DNA of 64,000 nucleotides from G963667675 sp964291545. GTDB lineage: Bacteria; Chloroflexota; Dehalococcoidia; Lucifugimonadales; UBA3495. Below, piece after piece: positions 18,239 to 27,833 of the stretch. The notes beneath the pieces are model-generated. The model made no database searches. It was given only the letters and a program-made list of their open reading frames with translations, and was not told the origin of the DNA. Each line of letters begins with the position of its first letter. Position 1 is the first letter of the stretch. The DNA is taken from positions 1,240,001 through 1,304,000 of the forward strand of contig OZ219861.1 in NCBI GenBank assembly GCA_964291545.2, given 5' to 3'. A program made the translations under genes and the position numbers.

Positions 18239-18501
18239 GGTCTGCCACCTCCAATCGGCCTGGATACGACTTACCGGAGTCGCGCCATTGTACATTGGCG
18301 GCCGGAACATAATCCACCAAGGCTTCTGGCTACGGGACTACGGGCTGGGCGTTGCCGCCGACGCAATAGGAGTTTTGGGAAGCCATCACGCAAGGGGTAC
18401 AGTTTGCCGGAGAAATGGTACACTGAAACTAGAGGCGATAATGCCGGTGTTGCGCAGGCGCGGCGCGACCCGTGAAGCACTTCACCCGAGGGAGGACGAT
18501 G

Positions 18502-18927
18502 ATGCCCGAACAGCCGAGCGAGAAAGCGATGCAGCGGATGCGCAACTTCATCGAGAAGTATTGCGAAAAATCGGGGACGAGCACCCACCCGGATGCCGGG
18601 GTGACGGAGGCGGTGGTGCTGGGCTTGGCCCAGAACGTCGACACCATCGGCCGGCCGCTGTGTCCCTGCCGCTTTTACCCGGACAAGAACGAGGAAATCA
18701 AGCATCGGACGTGGATTTGCGCCTGCGACGACATGCAAATCTACAAGTATTGTCACTGCCTGCTGTTCGTGAATGACGAAGGGATGCCCATCACCGAGTA
18801 CCTGCCTGAGGACCACGAGGGCCGGGCGATCTACGGGCTGGTGAAGGACCCGACGCCGGACAAGGGCAGGGTGTTGCGGGACAAGGCCGCAGAACGGGAG
18901 AAGGAGCGCAAAGAGCGGCCTTCGTAA
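18502..18927 (+). CDS. Ferredoxin:thioredoxin reductase catalytic subunit
   Basis: A 141-residue protein with the exact CPC-x16-CxC-x8-CHC signature (Cys54/56, 73/75, 84/86) of the catalytic chain of ferredoxin:thioredoxin reductase, which carries a [4Fe-4S] cluster next to a redox disulfide and passes electrons from ferredoxin to thioredoxin. The N-terminal helical part is longer than in some relatives and the C-terminus is a charged tail (KAAEREKERKERPS). No variable subunit, thioredoxin or ferredoxin gene is adjacent. Of several in-frame ATGs, 18502 has GGAGG at the best spacing (6 bases). Confidence 0.93.
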   Translation: MPEQPSEKAMQRMRNFIEKYCEKSGTSTHPDAGVTEAVVLGLAQNVDTIGRPLCPCRFYPDKNEEIKHRTWICACDDMQIYKYCHCLLFVNDEGMPITEYLPEDHEGRAIYGLVKDPTPDKGRVLRDKAAEREKERKERPS

Positions 18928-18975
18928 CCGCCGGCGTTCCGTTTCCACCGCCGCCAAGCCGGCAAGTCGCTTGGG

Positions 18976-20658
18976 TTAGTCCAGAGACTTGGCTATGCGC
19001 AGTATGCCGGTGGCCGGGTCGGGACCCAGGGTGACGCGGGCGGCTCGCCGGTTGGATGCTAGCAATGCCTCAAAATCCCCCGCGGCCTGGGCGTTGGCAA
19101 CCAGGCCGAAGGTGTAGTTGGTCCCTGGGATAACAAGGTCCGGGTCGTGGTCGGCGGTAAGCTGCAGGAAGAGGCCCGAACCGGGGCCTCCCTTGTGGAG
19201 TTGGCCGGTGGAGTGGAGGAACCGGGGGCCGTAGCCGAGGGTGACGGCAATACCGCACTTGTTGGTTATCTTGCGGCGCAGGGCGTCCAGGGCCTGGTCT
19301 ACTTCGGGTGTCTGGTGCAGGTAGGCCATGACTGCCAAGTAGTCTCCCTGGGCGGAGGCGTCCAGTAGTTGGCCCAGGGAACTGGAATCCCCCATGCCCG
19401 GACGATGTCCCGTATCGTCGAACCGGCCCAGGACTTTCTCGGTCATGTCCTTGGCCTGCTGGACGTTGGGCTGGTCGAATGGGTTGATTCCCAGATACGA
19501 ACCGGCTACAGCAGTGGCCAGTTCCCAGCGGAAGAACTCGGCGCCCAGGTCGTACTTGTCGGCTAGGTCCAGACGAATGACAGGCTGCGCCGCCGCTTGG
19601 ACGGCCTGCACGGCTTCGTCGCAGGCGCGGTTGTCGTCGCCATCCAGGCGCAAGTAGACGAACAGCCGGTCGTTGCCGTAGTTTTCGGGAGGGCCCGCAA
19701 ACCGGTCGAGGGGTTCTCCGACGACGGGAACGATGCCCTGGCGCTCTTTGCCCGTACTTTCGGCGATTAGCTGCTCTACCCACAGTCCGAAGCCGGCGAT
19801 GGACGGGGACGCGACCAAAGTAAGCTTGTCCCGTCCCTGGCGGGCGAGGACGGCCATGGCGAGTCCCAGCCAAGCTGCCGGATTCAGGCGGGGCGGAACT
19901 GAGGGGCCGGTGGCATCACGCATGGCGTCGGCCCGGTCAAGCAGGTTTGAAAGATCGAGGCCGGAGAGGGCTGCGGGGACAAGGCCGAAGTAGGACAGGA
20001 CGGAGAAACGGCCGCCGATGTCCGTGGAATTCAGGAACACCCGCCGGAAATCGGCTTCGTGGGCAAGGGTCTCCAGCGGGGAGCCGGGGTCGGTAATGGC
20101 GATGAAGTGGTTGCCGGCGTTGCCGGCGCCCACGGCCTTTTCCACCAGGTCGCGGAAGTAGGCGTAGAGCAGGTTGGGCTCGGCGGTGGAGCCTGACTTG
20201 GAGGACACCAGGAAAAGAGTACGGGAGGGGTCTACGGCCTGGGCCACTGATAGGACCCACGCCGGCACGGTGGAGTCGAGCACCAAAAGTTCGGGGTAAC
20301 CAGGGGCGCTGCCAAAGGCCTGGCGGAGCACCTCGGGGCCCAGGCTACTGCCGCCCATGCCCAGCAGGACGACGTGGCGGAAGCCGGCGCGGCGCACCTC
20401 GTCGGCGAAGGACGCCAGGGCCGGCGCTTGTTGCCGCATTTCGTCGGTGGACGCGAGCCAGCCGAGGCGGTTGGAGATCTCGGTGGGGTCGGGCTTCCAG
20501 ACGGTGTGGTCGCTGCCCCAGATGCGGGGGATGACCTGGCGACGGTTAAAGTCGGCCAGGGCGGCCTCTACCTGGGGGAGCCAGGGGCCCAGGTGGATGC
20601 CTGGCTGGTCGGGCGGCGGGGGCGTGGGGCGGGGGTTATTTTTTTCTAGATTGGGCAT
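18976..20658 (-). CDS. pgi: Glucose-6-phosphate isomerase
   Basis: A 560-residue phosphoglucose isomerase interconverting glucose-6-phosphate and fructose-6-phosphate. Family marks are LLGMGGSSLGPEVL (sugar phosphate site), VSSKSGSTAEP, DIGGRFSVLSYFGLVP and NPFDQPNVQ. The sequence resembles the isomerase half of the bifunctional transaldolase/isomerase proteins known from actinobacteria and Chloroflexota, but no transaldolase domain or gene is attached. A proline-rich N-terminus (PRPTPPPPDQP) is probably disordered. Ribosome binding site weak. Confidence 0.9.
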   Translation of the reverse strand: MPNLEKNNPRPTPPPPDQPGIHLGPWLPQVEAALADFNRRQVIPRIWGSDHTVWKPDPTEISNRLGWLASTDEMRQQAPALASFADEVRRAGFRHVVLLGMGGSSLGPEVLRQAFGSAPGYPELLVLDSTVPAWVLSVAQAVDPSRTLFLVSSKSGSTAEPNLLYAYFRDLVEKAVGAGNAGNHFIAITDPGSPLETLAHEADFRRVFLNSTDIGGRFSVLSYFGLVPAALSGLDLSNLLDRADAMRDATGPSVPPRLNPAAWLGLAMAVLARQGRDKLTLVASPSIAGFGLWVEQLIAESTGKERQGIVPVVGEPLDRFAGPPENYGNDRLFVYLRLDGDDNRACDEAVQAVQAAAQPVIRLDLADKYDLGAEFFRWELATAVAGSYLGINPFDQPNVQQAKDMTEKVLGRFDDTGHRPGMGDSSSLGQLLDASAQGDYLAVMAYLHQTPEVDQALDALRRKITNKCGIAVTLGYGPRFLHSTGQLHKGGPGSGLFLQLTADHDPDLVIPGTNYTFGLVANAQAAGDFEALLASNRRAARVTLGPDPATGILRIAKSLD

Positions 20659-20766
20659 TGAGTCACAGGGTAACGCAATTAGTTGGGGGACGGGCTAGGG
20701 AGCCACTGCGCCAATGTCAGGAAGATCGACAGGTTTGGTGGGGCTATTATTGGTCTGTGCCAATGA

Positions 20767-20799
20767 TTTTAGATTCCTCGGCTTCGCTCGGAATGACAG
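20767..20799. repeat. Dispersed repeat, family B
   Basis: Identical to the element at 15877-15909, in the 290-bp gap upstream of pgi. The rest of that gap (20659-20948) shows no gene. Confidence 0.8.
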
Positions 20800-20948
20800 T
20801 TGGGGGCTTGGGATGGCTAAGTTGGGAGATCGGGATGGCGGCATTCGAAGACCCGGAACTGGATGCCGTGACGCGGCACATACCCGTTGAGGTTTAAGCC
20901 AACTGCGATATGACTAGGTCGCCAATGGGCCAGGCGGCCACAGGGGCG

Positions 20949-22925
20949 CTAGAGACTGACGGCTACTTTGTGGGCCTGGTAGGTGGCCATTTCTATGTCC
21001 CTGGGCTGGGCGCAGTCGCCTATGGCGTGGAGGTCGGGGACCTTGCCCTGGAGGTCATGGTACAGGGCGTCGTTGGCCTGGCCGCCGGCGGCTATGACCA
21101 CGGTGTCCACCGACTCGATGGTGCGGGTTATTTCCTGGTTGACCACGTTGTAGACGTCCACCGAGTCTTCGCCGATGCGGGTGACGCCGGTCATGGGGGT
21201 CATCACCACACCCTTCTCGATGAGGCTGCCGTAGAGGAAGTGCCAAACGGCGCGGACCTGGATGCCGCTGCCGACGTAAGGAAGCCCGGTGACGATTTCT
21301 ACGTGCTTGCCCTGGTCGGACAGGTAATCGGCGACGAGGCTGGCCGGGGGGTTGCCCTGGGTATCAATTATCACCACCCGTTCGCCGGTCTCGGCCCCGG
21401 TGAGCACGTCGCCAACGGTGAGGACGTTCTTGCCTTCGGCGCCGGGTATCTCGGTCATATAGGGCGTGGACCCGGTGGCGATTATCACGGCGTTGGGGCT
21501 TTCGGCCAGCACCGTGTCGGCGTCGGCATCGACGCCCAGCCTTACGTCGACTCCCAGCTTGGGCAGTTGCTTCTCGCCGAACAGGATAATCTCCTCGTAG
21601 GACTCACGATGGGGGGGCAGCATGGCGATGTTGATCATGCCGCCCAAGCGGTCGGAGCGCTCGAACAGGACGACGTCGTGCCCCCGCTCGGCGGCCACGC
21701 GGGCGGCTTCCATGCCCGCTGGCCCTCCGCCTACGACGACGACCTTCTTCTTAACCGGGGCCGGGCCCGGATCGGCCCATTCCTTCTCGTGCCCGGTGAC
21801 GGGGTTGTAGATGCAGGTTATGGGGAGGCCGAGTCCCTGGCGTCCGGCGCAGCTCTGGCTGCAGGCCAGGCACATACGAATATCGTCTACGCGGCCTTCC
21901 TTGGCCTTGACCGGGAAATACGGGTCGGCGATCAGTTCCCTGACCATGCCGACCAAGTCCATTTTGCCGGAGGCCAGCATCTCCTCCGCGAGGGCTGGGG
22001 TGTTAATCCTGCCGATGCCAATTACCGGAATGCTGACCAGGTCCTTTATCCCTTCGGCGCGCCATGCGGAGTCGCCGGGGTCGTGGTAGTAGGGCGGGAC
22101 GTGGTGGCGGATGGACGACTCGCCGGGGACGCTGCCGACCCATGAGTTGATGTAGTCGACCAACCCCGAGGCGTCCAGCAGCCGAGAAATGGCCTTGAGG
22201 TCTTCAAAGTCGAGGCTGTAGCTCACCAGGTCGTCGTAGAGGCGGACCCCCAGCAGCAGGTCGGGCCCCAGGGCATTGCGGGTTGCCTGCAAGACCTCCA
22301 TCATGAAGGTGGACCTTTCCTCCAGGGTGTTGCCGCCGTACTTGTCGGTGCGGCGGTTGCTCTGGGGGTGGAGGAACTGGGCAATCAGGTTGTAGGAGCC
22401 GATCATGACCTCGACGCCGTCCAGACCGCCCTCGCGGCAGCGCCGGGTCGCCTGGCCAAAGGCGTCGACTGTCTCCTCGATGTCGTCAATGTTCATCTCG
22501 CGGGGCATGACCTGGGCGTAACCGAAGGCGGGAGGCGGCACGGCCGAGGGGGCCATGACCGTAATGTCACCGTCCAACTTGGTGCGTTGAGCAACGCCGG
22601 CCTTCCTGCCGAAGTGGGAAATCTGGGTCATCACGGGGACGGGGTACTCGTGGACCATGTCGGCGACGCGCTGGAACTTGGGGATTATGCTGTCGTCGCA
22701 GTTCATCTGGTCGCCGATGGACGTGGGGTGCACGTTGCTAATGCCGATGGTGACCAGGCCGGCGCCGCCCTTGGCCCGCTCCCTGAGATAGTAGCTGTAG
22801 GCCTCGTTGGGGTGTTTCTGCCGGTCGTAGAAGTTGGCGGCGTGGCCGGTGACGACTATCCTGCTCTGCAGGGTGTACTTGCCCAACTGGAAGGGGGTGA
22901 AGAGCAGGGGGAACTGCTGGGTCAT
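20949..22925 (-). CDS. Old-Yellow-Enzyme/2,4-dienoyl-CoA-reductase-type oxidoreductase
   Basis: A 658-residue three-part flavoenzyme. Residues about 1-350 form an FMN-binding TIM barrel (FTPFQLGKYTLQSRIV; ISHFGRKAG). A [4Fe-4S] site follows (CLACSQSC...C, about 330-350). The C-terminal half has FAD and NAD(P) Rossmann motifs (VVVVGGGPAGMEAARVAAE and a second in the tail). Relatives include FadH, trimethylamine dehydrogenase and bile-acid or enone reductases; the substrate is open. The ribosome binding site GAGG precedes the ATG. It is followed by bioY 33 bp upstream on the same strand, so the two may share a transcript. Confidence 0.9.
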   Translation of the reverse strand: MTQQFPLLFTPFQLGKYTLQSRIVVTGHAANFYDRQKHPNEAYSYYLRERAKGGAGLVTIGISNVHPTSIGDQMNCDDSIIPKFQRVADMVHEYPVPVMTQISHFGRKAGVAQRTKLDGDITVMAPSAVPPPAFGYAQVMPREMNIDDIEETVDAFGQATRRCREGGLDGVEVMIGSYNLIAQFLHPQSNRRTDKYGGNTLEERSTFMMEVLQATRNALGPDLLLGVRLYDDLVSYSLDFEDLKAISRLLDASGLVDYINSWVGSVPGESSIRHHVPPYYHDPGDSAWRAEGIKDLVSIPVIGIGRINTPALAEEMLASGKMDLVGMVRELIADPYFPVKAKEGRVDDIRMCLACSQSCAGRQGLGLPITCIYNPVTGHEKEWADPGPAPVKKKVVVVGGGPAGMEAARVAAERGHDVVLFERSDRLGGMINIAMLPPHRESYEEIILFGEKQLPKLGVDVRLGVDADADTVLAESPNAVIIATGSTPYMTEIPGAEGKNVLTVGDVLTGAETGERVVIIDTQGNPPASLVADYLSDQGKHVEIVTGLPYVGSGIQVRAVWHFLYGSLIEKGVVMTPMTGVTRIGEDSVDVYNVVNQEITRTIESVDTVVIAAGGQANDALYHDLQGKVPDLHAIGDCAQPRDIEMATYQAHKVAVSL

Positions 22926-22958
22926 TTCGCTACCTCGTCACGGCATGCGTCGATGCGT

Positions 22959-23606
22959 CTAAGGCTGTTGGCGCTTGTCGGCCAGCTTCCAGCCGAACCC
23001 CACGACCAACGCCGCTATCATCAGCTTGACCAGGTCTCCGGGGATAAAGGGGTACATTCCGCCGCTGAACAGCTCTCCTTCAGCCGGCCAGCCGAAGTCG
23101 AAGTAGTGGAGCCACAGGAGGCCGGGGACGTAGATGAACAGATTTCCGAGGAGCATGGGCCACAGAGAGCGGCCGCGGTTCCAGCCGTGCTGGGACAGAT
23201 AGCCCACCAACGCGGCTGCAGCGACGAACCCAATCAGGTAGCCTCCGGTCACGGAGCCGGTAACATAGCTCCAGCCGCTTTCGCCGTCTTTGAACACAGG
23301 CACGTCGGCCATGCCCAAGAGGTAGTAGACGAGGATGGCGAATAGGCCCCAGCGCAGGCCCAGTACGCCGCCAATCAGCAGCACGCCGGTGGTCTGAAAG
23401 GTGATGGGGACGGGATTATCGGGGAGGTAAAAGGTTGCCCGGCCAAAGGCCACCAGCAAACCCACAAAGAAAAGGGATATGGCCAATCTCTGGAGGGTAT
23501 TGAGGGACGGGAAGAGGGAGTCCATGAGAGAGGGGGTGTACCGGCCGATCACCGCCCACGGCTTTGCCTGGACGACGAATTCTCCGGACCTAATTACATT
23601 CTGCAT
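22959..23606 (-). CDS. bioY: Biotin transporter BioY (ECF S component)
   Basis: A 215-residue membrane protein with about six hydrophobic segments and BioY marks: PVPITFQTTGVLLIGGVLGLRWG, GSVTGGYLIGF, GNLFIYVPGLLWL and PFIPGDLVKL. BioY binds biotin alone or with an ECF energising module; no BioM or BioN gene is seen here. The first 27 residues have no family resemblance, and translation may start at Met28 (MDSLFPSLNTLQ); neither start has a clear ribosome binding site. No biotin operator was recognised upstream. Confidence 0.92.
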   Translation of the reverse strand: MQNVIRSGEFVVQAKPWAVIGRYTPSLMDSLFPSLNTLQRLAISLFFVGLLVAFGRATFYLPDNPVPITFQTTGVLLIGGVLGLRWGLFAILVYYLLGMADVPVFKDGESGWSYVTGSVTGGYLIGFVAAAALVGYLSQHGWNRGRSLWPMLLGNLFIYVPGLLWLHYFDFGWPAEGELFSGGMYPFIPGDLVKLMIAALVVGFGWKLADKRQQP

Positions 23607-23791
23607 TGCGCCGACTCTCCGCCAGGGGTGAGCTAAAGTCCGCCTGCCTGGGAACGCAGGCCCCTGAAATTTCGAGTGAAGTGTAGGCGTCGGCTGTCCC
23701 CCTTGTCAACGCAAAGGGTCTTTGCGACGGCTGGGTTGGGGTCAAGGGGCCAGCAGGGGTCAGGGCCGCGCTTTGGCCGTGGGCGCCGGTG

Positions 23792-25024
23792 TCAGGCTCT
23801 GACCGGGGACGCCGTTGACTTGGGCAAGAGGAAACCAGCGATGATTATGGCCCAGGCAGTGGCCGCCGCCACGGCAAATCCCGGGATGAAACTGCCGTAA
23901 ACGTCGCTGAGCGCACCCACCACCAGTGGGGATAGGAACATGCCGAAGGCGCTCACCGAGAAAATGATTCCCCAGACCATAGCCAGCTTCTCCGGTGTCA
24001 TGCCGGGCAGCCCCATGGGCAGCGACAAAGAGATGGGGCTGTACAGGTGAGTGCCTATACCAAGCACGATTATCGCGGCGTAAATCCAGCCCAGGTCGCC
24101 GAACAGGAATGTCCCAGGCCCGCCCAGTACCGCCAACAAACCGCTGGCTATGATGAAGTTCCTGGATGGGCCGATGCGGTAGGACGCGACCCCCGCCAGC
24201 AGCAGCGCGAAAATCCCGGCAAAGGGCAGGAGGCTGGTGGCGACCCCAGCCTGCTGCAGAGTCAGGTCCCTGACCTCTTCAAAGAAACTTGGCAGCCAGG
24301 TTGTAAGGGCCGAATACTGGGTGAGAGCCCCTGTTTCAATGGCCACAAGGAGCAGGACGGTGCGGTCGGATATCACCGACCATATAGCTCGAGGCGAAAG
24401 GTTGGGCGGCGCGGCCGCTGCGTCCCTTACGGGCCCGCTCAAAGGAATCCAGGCCACCGCTCCCACCACCGATAACAAGCTGAACACCGCCAGGGCCCAT
24501 TCCCAGCTTAACGCATCGGCCAGCAGGGAAGCGGAGAAGAACGACGCGGCAATTCCAATGTTCAGGGCCGCCATGATCAACCCGTTCATCACCAGCGTCT
24601 CCCTCAGGCGGAACCATTGCATGACCAGGGGGCCGGCGACGATGCCGGCAAGAACAGTTCCCGCTCCAGCGGCCACCCGCAAGGCCAGCAGCGCCGCGAA
24701 GCTGCCGGCGAAGGGCGTCAGGACCGGGAGGGCCATCAAAAACCAGCTTATTGCGAAGGACTGCCTCATCCCGATGCGGGCAATGATCACCCCGCCGGGC
24801 AGGCCCATACCTGCAATCATCAGCAGGGGGAGGGAGATTAGCAGCGAGGCGGTAGTGCGGTTGATTGCATGGTCGTCGATAATCAGAGGCAGTAGAGGCG
24901 AGGGGGCCATAATGGCCAGGCCCGCCGCCAGGTAGCCCAGCACGGCGAATGCGGCGATAACAAAGCGGTAGCCGCCGGGAGCAATGGCTTGAGCTTGCGG
25001 GGTCTGATTAGGACTAGATTGCAA
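23792..25024 (-). CDS. MFS transporter, CynX/NimT-like
   Basis: A 410-residue major facilitator with about 12 membrane segments and the inter-helix 2-3 loop GGVIIARIGMRQS. The sequence style (LAIMAPSPLLPLIIDD; LRETLVMNGLIMAALNIG) resembles cyanate/nitroimidazole-type (CynX/NimT) exporters. The substrate cannot be read from the sequence. The only start giving a full first helix is TTG at 25024, with GAGGG upstream. It ends about 190 bp before bioY on the same strand. Confidence 0.88.
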   Translation of the reverse strand: MQSSPNQTPQAQAIAPGGYRFVIAAFAVLGYLAAGLAIMAPSPLLPLIIDDHAINRTTASLLISLPLLMIAGMGLPGGVIIARIGMRQSFAISWFLMALPVLTPFAGSFAALLALRVAAGAGTVLAGIVAGPLVMQWFRLRETLVMNGLIMAALNIGIAASFFSASLLADALSWEWALAVFSLLSVVGAVAWIPLSGPVRDAAAAPPNLSPRAIWSVISDRTVLLLVAIETGALTQYSALTTWLPSFFEEVRDLTLQQAGVATSLLPFAGIFALLLAGVASYRIGPSRNFIIASGLLAVLGGPGTFLFGDLGWIYAAIIVLGIGTHLYSPISLSLPMGLPGMTPEKLAMVWGIIFSVSAFGMFLSPLVVGALSDVYGSFIPGFAVAAATAWAIIIAGFLLPKSTASPVRA

Positions 25025-25346
25025 CTGTGGCCCTCAATTACACGTGTTGGCGGACGGCGCGGCTAGAGACAGCCTGCAAAGGCCCCGGAACGAACAGGGA
25101 CCCCGGGAGGGACGACGGGGCGTCCCGTCCCGAAACGGCAAGGCTGCTACGATAGTTGGTGGAGGCGCCAACGGCTGCCAAGTCCCTCTCTATGCCAGAT
25201 ATTGAGCTACCCGGCGCGATTACCCGGCGCCTGGGGGGTGCTAAGTTATTGACTGCCTCAGCCAAGCACTTGCGCCTACTGCACCATGAAAGCGGCGGCC
25301 GTGCAGGCGGCAGCCGTTGCGCGGGCGATGGTGCATCAAGGATTTG
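25025..25346. other. Intergenic region without a supported gene
   Basis: 322 bases between two minus-strand genes. A GGGACG/CGTCCC hairpin lies at 25109-25126, without a T-run. The small open frames show no motif. Confidence 0.5.
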
Positions 25347-26354
25347 CTAGGGGTTCATGCCGATGTTGGGGTAGGGGTCGATGCCGTGCTTCTCCAACAC
25401 CTGGTCTATCTCCCTTAACTCCTCCGACGAGAGAGCCCAGCCCAGGAAGCCCACGTCCTCTTCCAATTCCCGGAGGTTCAAGATGCCAACGAGGGCTGTG
25501 CTGACCACCGGGTTGTCGAGGACCCACCTGATTGAGAGCTGGGCCATGGTCTTGCCGCGGCGCTCCGCGATGGCCTTTAAGTCGTCGATGGCCCGCACGT
25601 TGCGCTCCCGGATGTCCAAGGATAGCACTCCTCCGTCCCATTCGGGGCTTCCACCCCTGTCCCTGCCGTCGTTCACGCCGAACTGGGTGTCCGGGGTGAA
25701 GTATCCGGACAGCAGGCCCATAGCCATTGACCCCCAGGTCATCATGCCGATGTTCTGTTCCTGGCAGTGGGGAAAGATATCCAGCGTCCTGCGGCGGTCC
25801 AAAATGTTGTAGTCGTACTGGACCGCTTCAATGCGGCGGGTCTTCTCGCACTCCTTGAACTGCTCCAAGGTGAAATTGGAGACCCCGACGGACCTGACCT
25901 TGCCCTGCTGCACCACGGTGTCGAGGGCGCCCATGGACTCATCGAAGGGTGCGTCTCTATCCGGCGCGTGGATCTGCAGCACGTCGATGTAGTCAGTCTG
26001 CATTCGCTGCAAGCTCTGGTCTACCAAGGGCAGGATGGACTCCCGCCGGCCGTCCCGCCGGCTCGCCCGTTCAAGCTGGGAGTCCTGCCAACCCAGGCCG
26101 CACATGGTGACGATGACGACGTCTTTGCGGCGGGGACCCAGGGCCTTGCCCAACATGATTTCGGAGTCGCCGCCACCGTAGTGGGGGGCGGTGTGGAAAC
26201 AGGTGATTCCCAGGTCGATGGCCCGGTTCACGAGGACGGCCATCTCGTCGATGTGCTCGTCTCCCCAGTGGTAGTGCCGTTCTCCGTATTCATAACAACC
26301 GAATCCAAGGGCCGACACCGTGAGGTCTGTTGGTCCAAGCTTGCGGTATTCCAT
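25347..26354 (-). CDS. Aldo/keto-reductase-fold protein lacking two catalytic residues
   Basis: A 335-residue paralog of the reductase at 17246-18238, sharing MEYRxLGPTD, SEIMLG, SLQRMQTDYIDVL and GKVRSVGVSN. The catalytic tetrad is broken: the Asp is His54 (FHTAPHY) and the Lys is Met84 (VIVTMCG), while Tyr59 and His129 remain. Both changes are clear in the DNA (CAC and ATG codons) with no frameshift, and the rest of the fold is intact, so this is a maintained protein rather than a decayed gene. It may be a pseudoenzyme or use different chemistry. The cofactor region is altered too (ALVGILN). The ATG has GGAGGTGC nine bases upstream. Confidence 0.9.
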   Translation of the reverse strand: MEYRKLGPTDLTVSALGFGCYEYGERHYHWGDEHIDEMAVLVNRAIDLGITCFHTAPHYGGGDSEIMLGKALGPRRKDVVIVTMCGLGWQDSQLERASRRDGRRESILPLVDQSLQRMQTDYIDVLQIHAPDRDAPFDESMGALDTVVQQGKVRSVGVSNFTLEQFKECEKTRRIEAVQYDYNILDRRRTLDIFPHCQEQNIGMMTWGSMAMGLLSGYFTPDTQFGVNDGRDRGGSPEWDGGVLSLDIRERNVRAIDDLKAIAERRGKTMAQLSIRWVLDNPVVSTALVGILNLRELEEDVGFLGWALSSEELREIDQVLEKHGIDPYPNIGMNP

Positions 26355-26633
26355 TGTTTTGCACCTCCAACATATCTGCGAGTCTAGTGGCCGACAGCCG
26401 AGGCCTGCGGCGACGCCGAACTTGGTCCAGACGAGGGGTGAGGTTTAGCCCGGCGTCCTATTATGGCAGATGGACTGCTTTAACGGCCAGATTGCCGGGC
26501 ATAGCGCCAGCCAGCGCCAGTATAACTCACAAGATGAGGGAGCGGCGCGCATGGTTGCAGCAACTGCCGGAGTGGTGCGGAGACCCGAAAGACTATGACT
26601 GGGGCAATGGACCGACGCCACACTTAGCATCCA

Positions 26634-27833
26634 TCAAGCCAGGGCGGTTACGCATCTTGCGGGGTCCGACTCCGATAGCAGCGGCGAGGGGTGGCCGGTG
26701 TGAACGCAGTCGGCTATGAGCTTTCCGGCCATGGGCCCGCGACCGAAGCCGGATGAGGCAAGGCCGGTGACGATGTGCAGGCCATCCACCTGGGGAATTT
26801 TGCCGATGATGGGCTTTCCATCAAGGGAGAAGGGCATCAGGCCCGCCCAAGTGCGGCTGATCGAGTGTTGCCGCAGCATGGGAAGGACCTCGGCGGCGTG
26901 GGCGAAATTGACCTGGATACCGGAGGAATCCACCGTCTCGTCATAGCCGCACATCTGCCGGTCTCCGCCAAAGACCAACTCCCCGTTCCGGTCTTGCCGC
27001 CCGTACAGGTGCCTGGTGACCCTCCGCCCAGCTACGTGGGTAAGTTCCGGGGGTGTGTTGGCGCCTGCGCCTGGATAATTTTTCCAGTGCAGGGGCGACT
27101 CAGCCGCGGAAATAGAATGGAATACGGCGGGCGGCAATGGTCCCGCGGCCCACATTTGCCCCCTGATCGGGACTATGGGTATGCGCAGCCCCAGCATCTG
27201 GCCCAGGGGCCCGCACCACGCGCCCGCCGCGAGGACCAGGTTGTTGGCGCGGAACACGTCCCGGCCACATGCCACGCGGAAGGGGCCGCCGGGCTGCCGG
27301 TCGATTGCGGTGACTTCGCGCCCGGTGATAATCTCAGCGCCCAGTTGGGCCGCGGCATCGGCGAAGGCCCGCGTGGCCTTTACGGGGTCGGCCTGGGCGC
27401 GTAACGGCAGGTGCACCGCGCCGGCCAATTCGGGATTCAGCTCCGGCTCGATTCTTCTAGCCTCTTGCACAGTCAGGAACTGTGCAACGTATCCTCGGGA
27501 CTGCAAGGACTGGGCCAGTTCCTTGGCATACTTATGCTGTTCTCCCGGCTGGACTGCCTGGAGGGCTCCCGAGACCCGGAACTCGATGTCGTAGCCTTGT
27601 TCAAGCTGGAGCTGCTCGAATATCCGGAAGCTGCCCATGGTGAGATGGGAATCGAGGTTGGGGGAAGTTCCCCAGCCTAATGCTCCGATCCCGCCGGCGT
27701 TGACCCCGGAGGCTTCGGAGGCGATCTCACCCCGCTCCAGCAAGAGAACTGAGCGGCCCAACGCGGCCAGATGATAGGCGGCAGAGACGCCGGCAATACC
27801 GCCGCCGATGACGATCGCCTCTGAGTCGGCCAT
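26634..27833 (-). CDS. FAD-dependent oxidoreductase, DAO (glycine/sarcosine oxidase) family
   Basis: A 399-residue flavoprotein with an N-terminal dinucleotide fold (AIVIGGGIAGVSAAYHLAALG) and a C-terminal FAD-closing segment (GLHIVTGLASSGFGRGPMAG). This is the D-amino-acid oxidase superfamily, which oxidises N-methyl or primary amines of amino acids. The SEASGVNAGGIG loop is typical. It has no subunit partners nearby. GGGAG lies upstream of the ATG. A substrate such as sarcosine or proline cannot be chosen from sequence alone. Confidence 0.9.
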   Translation of the reverse strand: MADSEAIVIGGGIAGVSAAYHLAALGRSVLLLERGEIASEASGVNAGGIGALGWGTSPNLDSHLTMGSFRIFEQLQLEQGYDIEFRVSGALQAVQPGEQHKYAKELAQSLQSRGYVAQFLTVQEARRIEPELNPELAGAVHLPLRAQADPVKATRAFADAAAQLGAEIITGREVTAIDRQPGGPFRVACGRDVFRANNLVLAAGAWCGPLGQMLGLRIPIVPIRGQMWAAGPLPPAVFHSISAAESPLHWKNYPGAGANTPPELTHVAGRRVTRHLYGRQDRNGELVFGGDRQMCGYDETVDSSGIQVNFAHAAEVLPMLRQHSISRTWAGLMPFSLDGKPIIGKIPQVDGLHIVTGLASSGFGRGPMAGKLIADCVHTGHPSPLLSESDPARCVTALA

